Notes under the pieces: generated by a model
Told to the model about the DNA's origin: nothing
What the model saw: only the letters and a program-made list of their open reading frames with translations
Database searches by the model: none
Part shown: positions 37,217 through 44,931 of the stretch, piece by piece
Numbering within the stretch: the first letter of the stretch is position 1
Layout of the letters: each line of letters begins with the position of its first letter
Program-made: the position numbers and the translations under genes
DNA from: Marinagarivorans sp.
GTDB lineage: Bacteria > Pseudomonadota > Gammaproteobacteria > Pseudomonadales > Cellvibrionaceae
Length of the DNA: 60,688 nucleotides
Assembly: GCA_028281865.1 (NCBI GenBank)
Contig: JANQJB010000143.1
Location: 1-60,688, forward strand
Direction: 5' to 3'

Positions 37217-38089
37217 TTAATCCGCAGGAGGAGAGCTGGGCTCAGGGGGGCCAGGAGTATCTGGGTCAGCCGGTAAAGGCTTGGTATACGATTTTAATGC
37301 GGCATTGCCCTGGTTTCTAATAATTTCGAAATAATTCTCGGTAAATGCATTTTTACACTTACCCATGTCTAACCAGCGTACGATAGGCCTTTTTGATTCT
37401 TGAACAAATTTTTTGCCAAATTTTTTAACTTGTATTGTGTCTCCGTCGACGGTTTCATTTTTTACGCTTAATATCATGGTGCGTTTTCTCGCCTGAATCC
37501 CGTTACAGGGTTTATCTTTAAAACCAACTCCTTTCTGCCCACCATCAATGCTGTGAAAAGTAGCTAAATTACCCGAGACACTTACATCGGAAAACATAAA
37601 AATGTGCTGACTGTTGCTTTGAAGATTATATATATAAACCATATCTGCTGGTTTGGGTTTGAATATATCTTTAAAATCCCTGCGATTGGGGTTGACTAAC
37701 CCACCGTGCTCTTCGGCAAAATCAAGTAACATATTAATGACTTCTCCTTTGCGAGAGTTATACGGGCTTTTTAGCAGGTGCTTACTTCGCGCACCACAAA
37801 ACGCCAATACATTGTGTAAAAACATGCCACATGATGAGCCATTGAGTGATCTATTGTCGACCGCTCGCTTGCTATTGTCGTCCCAACTACAGGCATCCAA
37901 ATAAGCTAATCTGCGGCCATCAGGGTTGTTATCCATACCCAAATTATCAAAGCGGCGCAAATTCTCAACTATCTTTTTGCGATAAAACTCCTCCGTTTCA
38001 AAAGATAAAATTCGTCCTGTTCTCTTCCAAGAAAGTAATTTTGGTGCCCTAGGCTGGCTCGGTGGAAAATCGACATTGGTTATCGTCAT
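37217..38089 (-). CDS. CHAP/NlpC-like cysteine hydrolase, no signal peptide
   Basis: 290 residues, no signal peptide. A papain-like peptidoglycan amidase/peptidase layout is visible: candidate nucleophile Cys87 in NGSSCGMFLHN, FKPKPADMVYIYN (about 143-155, the PGDxVxF element of this superfamily), His162 in SQHIFMFSD and a polar residue in FHSIDGGQKG (about 179-188). The last 20 residues are Pro-rich (TPGPPEPSSPPAD). Its ATG overlaps the stop of the upstream OmpA-module gene by 4 bases (ATGA), so translation is coupled. Probably cleaves peptide bonds of peptidoglycan; assigned by motif only, and outlying relative to standard CHAP sequences. Confidence 0.65.
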   Translation of the reverse strand: MTITNVDFPPSQPRAPKLLSWKRTGRILSFETEEFYRKKIVENLRRFDNLGMDNNPDGRRLAYLDACSWDDNSKRAVDNRSLNGSSCGMFLHNVLAFCGARSKHLLKSPYNSRKGEVINMLLDFAEEHGGLVNPNRRDFKDIFKPKPADMVYIYNLQSNSQHIFMFSDVSVSGNLATFHSIDGGQKGVGFKDKPCNGIQARKRTMILSVKNETVDGDTIQVKKFGKKFVQESKRPIVRWLDMGKCKNAFTENYFEIIRNQGNAALKSYTKPLPADPDTPGPPEPSSPPAD

Positions 38090-41000
38090 AATACACCCTC
38101 AGAAATTGAATCAGAGCCAGACGACGTATTTTCACCAACACCATTTTTATCAACAACGGTAACCTGTACAGTGCGGAAAAAATGTTCCGTACCAAATTCA
38201 TTAACTGCGGCAATAGAAATATTCACATGTTTATCGACAACAAAAGTAGAACCAGCCGTTTCCAGCTCTTTGCTATTGCCGCTGCTATGCTCCTCCACAG
38301 TAATATTCCCTTCGTGATCTTCAATGGTCATTTCGATGGTTTTGGCTAACTTCACCCGCCAGTGCAACGTGATACTATTGCCTTGTTTCACCAATAAATT
38401 ATGTGCTTCTATATTCTGTTCGCTGGTATTAGCAAAAAAAGCATCTATTTGCGGTCGCTTATTGGGAATCGGTACCGGCACCAATTCCGGGTTGTTGTAA
38501 ATTGATTCGCCCGGCGGTGTCGCGTTAAGATCGGGTATTTCATTTGCATCGAAGAAAAGTAAATCAACACGCCGATTCGCTTGACTTTCAAAGGCATCAC
38601 GTCCCGGTTGATCCAATGGCTGATGTTCTCCACACGCCAAAATTTTATCGCCAATAAATATGAGCCCCTGCTTGCGTTCATTTAACGTTTCAGCACTTAT
38701 ATTCATAACATTGGCAAGAACTTGATCATAAATATCGTAAAATGCCAGCCAGTCTTCGACGCGCTTAATGCCATCTTCAGGCAAGTTAGTCTCGAATTCT
38801 TGATTGTAAAAATATTTAAATTGACGCAGCGCTTCACGTGTTTTAGGGCCGAACTTGTCATCAATACCACCGGGGTCGCAAGACCAAACTTTTACATCAT
38901 CCACCCAAGTCAATATATGTTGATAATCGCTGGTAGTTGCGTTGTTAAAAGATTGTTCTGACCAAGCAGAGCGGTCGCCAGATAGATAAAGCTGAGTATT
39001 TAACGCGCGCCGCTCAGATAACTGTAGGTTGTGGTTATCAGAACCCATGGTGTCAGTATGCCCTGCAATCAGCACTTGTTTAGCTCGGCCGAAGCGCTGT
39101 TGCGAATAAAAAAACTCAATGGCGAATCTAAATATGTTTTCCGCCATAAGCCCAGATTCACGTGTCTGCTTACGCATTTGCGGCAGAATAATTTCTCGAT
39201 CCGTGGCAAAATTAATATCGCCAAATTCAATGATGGAAAATTCTCGCTTTATCGGCTCAGCAATAAAATTTTCAATCGGATCTGCACGATCGACCCAGGC
39301 GTCGTACTCAGGCCCAGCGGGTGTAGATATCGCGGGTTTCACGCCAAAAAAACGATCGAAAATAAAAAAATCTACGCGTCGCTGCAAACTGCTCGGTGCG
39401 ACATCGATTGCGAGTGGAGCGGTTTCTGCTTCGCTCAATGGTTTGTGTGGTCCAGCACCATGGGCTACACACGGCAACAGAGTTGAAGACTTAGCCAAAC
39501 ATTCATGCAGTTGCATATATTCAAAAATCAATTGCCTACGGGTCTTTGGCCCAGCATTGTTATCTACGGTTAAATTACGTGTCCACTGAAACCAACGCAC
39601 AGGTGTTTCGTCGCGAGGTTTGGTAATAAAATCAGGTAACGCGTTTAGCATTTTTAAATCTTCGCCAGTAGACCAGCGTTTGTTGATATTGTGCGTATTC
39701 TCGTATTGTTGCAACCAAGTATCTACATCGCCTTCTAAATAGCTTTTCACCATCTGCGCACGCTCTAGCGCAAGCGCTTCGTTATAGCTCATATTCCCCG
39801 ATGCATCGGTATGTCCGACAATCAAAAGCTGGACAGGAGAGGTTTCTCGTAACAATGATAAAATGGGTTTTAATGCTGTTAACGCAGTTGGCAAGAGAAA
39901 AGATTTTCCATCGGAAAAAACTGAGCCGATAATGCGAGCCAGCCTAGCAGTGGGTGTATGGCCTAATTGGCGTTTTTGAGAGCGAACTTCTTCCGGATTT
40001 ACTACAACACTCGGGGATTTATATTCACTAGTAATTTCGTAGTCAGTACCTTTAAAATTAACAACGCTAAATTTTAGACTGTAATTTCCGTGGACTACAT
40101 CATCGTGTTGAACAAATCTGTTTTCATCCACCTCACCACTATACTGTTCCGGGCCTTCTATTTGATAAGTGAAATTGCGATGTGGCTGCCCAGCCTTATC
40201 CAACAATTCAATCAGTAATTTTCCGCGCGGCGGTATAATCGCGAGTGTATGCGGCTTTTCGTGCTTTAAAGTTAAGCTTTCTAGTGCATTGGTAAAGGGC
40301 CTACGCGTCAAGTTATCCCGTTCTTCAACAATTATTTCACGCTTTTGCTGCCAGCGCTGTTCTATTTTTTCGCGTAATAATTTAGCATCGGCAATTGTTG
40401 CAAAAGAGAATTTATCATTTACTTGCTCTACTTTAATTGTTCCGGAGCCATCGGTTGTCAACGTACGATGTTCGTTATCTACAACGATATTAACATCTAC
40501 TCCACTAACACTTTCCCCTACTTCGTCAACAAGCTTTAGCGAAAACCAGGTTAACGGAATTGTACTCGTTGGCGGTCCAAGGCCAACGCCGTTATAATCC
40601 ACAGCTGCGGCTGCAAGATCGTCTTCCTCGTTCTCATTTTTAAGCTTTGTCATTGAATGCTCAGATAGTACAACGAGGCGACCATCAGCTAGTGCCTGAG
40701 CCAAATTGGTATTGCCTATTGACTCTCCCACTGCATGGGACTGAGCATAATTCGAGTTAAGTGTTTGCAACTCTTGTGCATCAATATTTAATTCGCTAAC
40801 AAATTCCTGCGCCTCATTGGAATTCGCAAAACTCAAACAATGTTTACGTGCACGCGTATCAACCAGCAAGGGATGGCTAAAGCGAAATATTCTCCCCTCT
40901 CTTCCCTGATAAGATTTTGATTGGCCAGCATTATCCCTGCTATTCAATTGTGGTAAGGCATAGAGTAATATTTTTTGATTGACGAGTTTAACTGCGATAA

Positions 41001-41262
41001 TCTCGAGTATAGCCTCATCTGAATTGACATTTAAACCGCTTGTATCCTGAATCGCGAACAGATAACGCCGCCAAAAACTTAAACTAGTTTCCAGCCTTTT
41101 TAAAAACTGGTGAGCGGAATAGAAGTCAAAAAATTGGAGAGGTTCAACACCCTTAAAACCTGAAATTGATCCACTAGCCGAAGATCTACTCACGAGTAAA
41201 TAAGCTTGGCCACTGTACGACTGTATAATACAGGTATCGATTGATAAAAAGGTGGAAATCAT
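38086..41262 (-). CDS. Large modular protein with two OmpA-type domains and peptidoglycan-binding motifs
   Basis: 1058 residues, no signal peptide. Unknown N-terminal region (1-200); transthyretin-like repeat FSLKLVDEVGESVSGVDVNI (about 232-251) and a second, LLIELLDKAGQPHRNFTYQI (about 349-368); OmpA module 1 with LLIVGHTDASGN (about 480); a TRRQL peptidoglycan-binding-like turn; OmpA module 2 with VLIAGHTDTMGS (about 732); peptidoglycan-binding DDKFGPKTREALRQF (about 800); SQANRRVDLLFFD (about 895) and a C-terminal Ig-like domain (935-1045). Such LVDExGxPV repeats are common in proteins linked to type VI or contractile injection systems. First gene of the cassette; likely carries or targets the downstream hydrolases to the cell wall (inference). 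Confidence 0.85.
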   Translation of the reverse strand: MISTFLSIDTCIIQSYSGQAYLLVSRSSASGSISGFKGVEPLQFFDFYSAHQFLKRLETSLSFWRRYLFAIQDTSGLNVNSDEAILEIIAVKLVNQKILLYALPQLNSRDNAGQSKSYQGREGRIFRFSHPLLVDTRARKHCLSFANSNEAQEFVSELNIDAQELQTLNSNYAQSHAVGESIGNTNLAQALADGRLVVLSEHSMTKLKNENEEDDLAAAAVDYNGVGLGPPTSTIPLTWFSLKLVDEVGESVSGVDVNIVVDNEHRTLTTDGSGTIKVEQVNDKFSFATIADAKLLREKIEQRWQQKREIIVEERDNLTRRPFTNALESLTLKHEKPHTLAIIPPRGKLLIELLDKAGQPHRNFTYQIEGPEQYSGEVDENRFVQHDDVVHGNYSLKFSVVNFKGTDYEITSEYKSPSVVVNPEEVRSQKRQLGHTPTARLARIIGSVFSDGKSFLLPTALTALKPILSLLRETSPVQLLIVGHTDASGNMSYNEALALERAQMVKSYLEGDVDTWLQQYENTHNINKRWSTGEDLKMLNALPDFITKPRDETPVRWFQWTRNLTVDNNAGPKTRRQLIFEYMQLHECLAKSSTLLPCVAHGAGPHKPLSEAETAPLAIDVAPSSLQRRVDFFIFDRFFGVKPAISTPAGPEYDAWVDRADPIENFIAEPIKREFSIIEFGDINFATDREIILPQMRKQTRESGLMAENIFRFAIEFFYSQQRFGRAKQVLIAGHTDTMGSDNHNLQLSERRALNTQLYLSGDRSAWSEQSFNNATTSDYQHILTWVDDVKVWSCDPGGIDDKFGPKTREALRQFKYFYNQEFETNLPEDGIKRVEDWLAFYDIYDQVLANVMNISAETLNERKQGLIFIGDKILACGEHQPLDQPGRDAFESQANRRVDLLFFDANEIPDLNATPPGESIYNNPELVPVPIPNKRPQIDAFFANTSEQNIEAHNLLVKQGNSITLHWRVKLAKTIEMTIEDHEGNITVEEHSSGNSKELETAGSTFVVDKHVNISIAAVNEFGTEHFFRTVQVTVVDKNGVGENTSSGSDSISEGVL

Positions 41263-41444
41263 AAAACTGCTTAGGTAAACGCGCTTTTCAGCTTCCCGGT
41301 TACAACAGCAGTTTACTGACTAGTATTAGTCTGTCTATCACCATAATTGGTGAATTTCGGCTAGCACTTGTCCTTTTTTTAATTATTTATTCCGCTTCCA
41401 ATTCAATAAAGATAAATATTTTAAGAAACTAAAAATAGAGAGAG

Positions 41445-42977
41445 TTAAGGCGCCGAACCTACACCCCGCCAAAAGCTGCCAAAACAACCTGGATATCTCG
41501 CCGGGGTTCCGCGCTCTTTATTTATTTTAGGCAGATGCTGCGCTAATTCATTTTTAACCGCTTCAAACTGAGAATCATCGGCGAGGTTAATAAATTCGTC
41601 GGGGTCTGCATCGTGATCGTATAACTCCTCCGAGCCATCTGAGTAGCGAATATAGCGCCAACGTTCGGTACGCACGCTGTGGTTTTGATAACCACATGTT
41701 GATATGGCAGGTTTATCCCATTGCGCTTCTGGGTTGCTGAGAAGCGGAACCAAACTGCTTCCCTCGACATGTTCTGGAATATCAATGCCGGCCAACTCGC
41801 ACAAACTCGGGTAAAGCCCTGTTAAATCCACAGTCCGTTGGCTGCTTGAGCCAGCTGTATTAATTCCCGGTACACGCCATATATAGGGTATGCGTGTGCC
41901 CTCTTCCCATAGCGTGCGTTTGCGCCAATGTTGTTTTTCTCCCATATGCCATCCGTGATCACTCCAGAGCACAACAACCGTGGAGTTTTTATATGAACTG
42001 TTATCAAGAGCATCAAGTATGCGCCCTAATTCAAAATCGACAAAACTAATAGTTGCCAGAAAAGCTTGCACTTCTTCCTTCCATTGTCCAGCATCAGTAA
42101 CAGCCTTGTGGTAGCGTTCAAAAGTAGCGATTTTCTGCGCAATAGCGGGCATATCATCTAAATCACCATCAAGCGTGTTGGGTAGTTGCACATCAGCGAG
42201 AGGATATAAATCGAAATATTTCTCTGGAACGACCCAGGGCGTGTGTGGATTGCGAAACCCTGCGGTTAGCAAAAAGGGTTTGTCATGCTGCTGATTTATT
42301 TTATCGATTATCCAATCGGCAATCCGATGGTCATCCATGTCACCATCGTCGCAGTTACCTTTTCCGTAGACGAGCTTACCCGGCCCTTTGGTATTTGCTG
42401 GGCACTGATCGTTGCGGCGTCTTTCATATTCGTGCCATTCGGAGGGACGGTCTTGTCCATCGTGGTGGAATTTCCCAGCACCGGCTACGTAGTAGCCGTT
42501 GTTTTTAAAATGAGTGAGAAAGCTCTGATTTGCTGGAATGAGTCTGCGCCAGTCTTGTTCGTTATCGTACATCGATGTGGTAGATGGCCTAAGCCCACTT
42601 ATTAGCGAAGCTCGCGAGGGATTGCAGAGCGGCGATGCTGCGTATGCATGGGTAAAAGTTATGCCTGATGCGGCGAGTCGATCAAAATTAGGTGTTTGAA
42701 CATTGGGGTGAGTATTTAGATGTGTTACCCAGTCGTTCATATCATCAACCTGAATCAGCAAGATATTGGTTTTTTCCTCGCCGACAACAAACCCCGAGCT
42801 ACTGCTTGATGAAGAACTAGATGATGATGAGCTGGAGCTAGAAGAAGCGCTACTAGCCGAGCTTGAAGAACTGCTGCTGGAACTGGAATTAATCGAACCC
42901 TTCGGGGGCGAATCCGACTCGCTTACACAGGCGGCCAAGCCAACAAAGGGTAATATCAAAATAAACACTTTAATCAT
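41445..42977 (-). CDS. Poly-Ser-linked sulfatase lipoprotein (iduronate-2-sulfatase-like)
   Basis: 510 residues. Lipobox LAAC, Cys17; one of the longest serine linkers here (about 31-61). Type I sulfatase domain: metal site LLIQVDDMNDW (Asp78/79), formylglycine motif CNPSRASLISG with Cys118 as the residue matured to formylglycine, AGAGKFHHDG, and VLWSDHGWHMGEKQHWRKRT (about 340-359), the last block being typical of iduronate-2-sulfatase-like members. Removes sulfate esters from sulfated glycans, probably marine algal polysaccharide, at the cell surface. A maturase gene is not in view. Single gene between the effector-like operon and module 4. Confidence 0.92.
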   Translation of the reverse strand: MIKVFILILPFVGLAACVSESDSPPKGSINSSSSSSSSSSASSASSSSSSSSSSSSSSSSSGFVVGEEKTNILLIQVDDMNDWVTHLNTHPNVQTPNFDRLAASGITFTHAYAASPLCNPSRASLISGLRPSTTSMYDNEQDWRRLIPANQSFLTHFKNNGYYVAGAGKFHHDGQDRPSEWHEYERRRNDQCPANTKGPGKLVYGKGNCDDGDMDDHRIADWIIDKINQQHDKPFLLTAGFRNPHTPWVVPEKYFDLYPLADVQLPNTLDGDLDDMPAIAQKIATFERYHKAVTDAGQWKEEVQAFLATISFVDFELGRILDALDNSSYKNSTVVVLWSDHGWHMGEKQHWRKRTLWEEGTRIPYIWRVPGINTAGSSSQRTVDLTGLYPSLCELAGIDIPEHVEGSSLVPLLSNPEAQWDKPAISTCGYQNHSVRTERWRYIRYSDGSEELYDHDADPDEFINLADDSQFEAVKNELAQHLPKINKERGTPARYPGCFGSFWRGVGSAP

Positions 42978-43130
42978 CGATTAACATAGCGCCATTACGA
43001 ATAGAGTAATAATTAGAAAATATTAAGAGCCATAATCAGTTAAGGTTTTACCTATCGAACAGCAGTTTTTATTCTTATTTTTATACAGTGCGAGCGTTGC
43101 TATACGATGAGGCTTAAATATCACAGAACC

Positions 43131-43210
43131 TATCTATCCTATCTATCCTATCTATCCTAACTGTCCTAACTGTCCTAACTGTCCTAACTGTCCTAACTGT
43201 CCTAACTATC
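43131..43210. repeat. 9-bp tandem repeat array
   Basis: About nine consecutive 9-base units: three TATCTATCC (43131-43157), five TAACTGTCC (43158-43202), and a final TAACTATC. Two unit types in blocks suggest expansion from single variants. It lies in the 610-base gap upstream of the sulfatase gene and downstream of module 4. Nearby (43254-43303) a 20-base segment with CATAGTTGAAAT is also duplicated. No gene is seen in 42978-43587. Confidence 0.85.
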
Positions 43211-43587
43211 AAGCGGCCAATCGCTCGTTGTCCTAAAACTTAATCAACCTCGGCAACGCTATACATAGTTGAAATGCAACGCTACACATAGTTGAAATTA
43301 TATGCAACGCCATGGTGCTAAATAATAAAAATATGGATGAAAAAATTAAGGTTATTGTAAAAAACGATAAGTGGTTCGCTTATCAGCGCTCCGTTGCATG
43401 CTTGCCAGAGATAATTTTATCTCGAAACTTTTTAATTTGAGTATTTCGAGTTTAGGGCTTCTTTGCCGAATTAAGACTAATCACATAGCGCTTCTGTCTA
43501 CCAGGAGTACGAATGTAAGCGTGTTGAAAGGCCGTTTTTTCTTGCTTAATTATTGAGCTGATTACCGTTGCGCTATCGAAGTAATAA

Positions 43588-44919
43588 TTACAAAATAGCC
43601 GCACTAATCACTTTACTACGTTCACTATCAATACGTGCTTTAATTCTCTCGTCAGATATACCGGCGAGCTTGGCCAACGTTTTACCCACTGAAGCCAAAC
43701 TATCGTTTGGTTGGATATCAGCGTTGTTCGTTCCACCATTTTTCGAGTTGATGGGCATACAGGCAAAATCTTTGCCCCGGCGTTTTATGCCGCCGATCAT
43801 TCCCGGTTTTACGCCGGCGCCAAAGACGTACATTGTGTGGTGGTCGCCGTTGTGGTCGCGACCGCCGGTGGAGTTTCTTAATAGGGTTCGGCCGAAGACG
43901 TTGAAGCTGGCGAAGACAACTTTGTCTGCCAGTTCTTGGCTCTGCAAACTTTCCCATAGCGTTGAAATTGCGGCCATGCTTTGGCGGGTTTGAGTGACTT
44001 CGTTAGTTAAATCGGCGTCGCCGTGATTGTCGGCACCGAAGGGCATTAACAATGTTGTTACGGGTGCTACTTTAAGTTTAATGAGTGCGACGGCCGTTTT
44101 AGCCTGGTTGATCGCATTGTTGCCGTTGATATCGGAAATCTCCTGTCCGAGAGTATCACTCATTTTTTTCGCTTCGGTGCGGCTTTGGGCATAGCGATCG
44201 AACAAGGCTCTCTGTGCGGGTGTGCCGAGAGTTTTAATTTTTTTATATTCGCGATCTAAAAAGTGATCACGCAAAGCCAGCATTTCATCAAAATGATTAA
44301 CTTTTTTAGCAAAAATGTCTTTTAATGCGAGCGGTTTTAACAGTGGGGCATTAATACCGTTCGATTTAATTTCCGAGCCGCCGATTCGCATCAATTCTTT
44401 TGCTACTGTTCCTAAAGCTTCGGCATTTTCTTGTGCTAAAAATGAGGCGAACTGATCGCTGTCGTTGCCGCCTGGTCCGCGCAAGGCTCCTTGCAGGGTC
44501 ATGACAATTTGAAAATCCGCATGAGAATTTGTACGCGTTGAATGATGCCAAAAAGCGCTGCTATCCAATAAAGTTTGTGGCAGCGTGGACCAGGGTTGGG
44601 CGGCTTGGTAATTTTTTCCACCCAAGCTAATTGTGCTTGGGTTTGCGAACCCCTCCACTTCGGGGTGCTCGATACCAGAGAGCCCCTGGGCATCGTTATT
44701 CAGATCATCTGGATAAGTACCGGGAGCATTCGCTCCAATCGGGTCGCCGTTACGCGCATGTGACAGAATCACGAATTTAGCGGAATTAGTTTGGGCAAGT
44801 GTTTTATCACTTTTACCGAGTAATAAGGGAACTGGCAAACCAGTAATTAATGCGCGTAGGGATAGAGAGCCAAAGCTAAGGCTCGATGCTACAAGTGCTT
44901 CTCTGCGTGATAATTTCAT
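43588..44919 (-). CDS. Tat-exported DUF1501/DUF1552-like partner protein (module 4)
   Basis: 443 residues with a twin-arginine signal (MKLSRREALVASSL, cleavage about residue 42). Landmarks: FVILSHARNGDPIGANAPGT (about 49-68), FWHHSTRTNSHADFQIVMTL (about 122-141, a His-rich box) and GGRDHNGDHHTMYVFGAGVK (about 352-371), a DUF1501-type C-terminal motif. Very strong SD (AAGGAGG). It starts 12 bases after its cytochrome lipoprotein gene. Together with the module 1 partner it forms a second partner class distinct from DUF1552. Substrate unknown. Confidence 0.85.
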   Translation of the reverse strand: MKLSRREALVASSLSFGSLSLRALITGLPVPLLLGKSDKTLAQTNSAKFVILSHARNGDPIGANAPGTYPDDLNNDAQGLSGIEHPEVEGFANPSTISLGGKNYQAAQPWSTLPQTLLDSSAFWHHSTRTNSHADFQIVMTLQGALRGPGGNDSDQFASFLAQENAEALGTVAKELMRIGGSEIKSNGINAPLLKPLALKDIFAKKVNHFDEMLALRDHFLDREYKKIKTLGTPAQRALFDRYAQSRTEAKKMSDTLGQEISDINGNNAINQAKTAVALIKLKVAPVTTLLMPFGADNHGDADLTNEVTQTRQSMAAISTLWESLQSQELADKVVFASFNVFGRTLLRNSTGGRDHNGDHHTMYVFGAGVKPGMIGGIKRRGKDFACMPINSKNGGTNNADIQPNDSLASVGKTLAKLAGISDERIKARIDSERSKVISAAIL

Positions 44920-44931
44920 TTTCTTGCCTCC

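Noticed and set aside
42766-42984. Leu/Glu-rich reading frame on the plus strand
   Set aside because: It is the reverse reading of the Ser-linker codons of the sulfatase; the same effect produces a frame at 57219-57473.
43131-43210. CRISPR array
   Set aside because: Units are 9 bases with no spacers; it is a simple tandem repeat.
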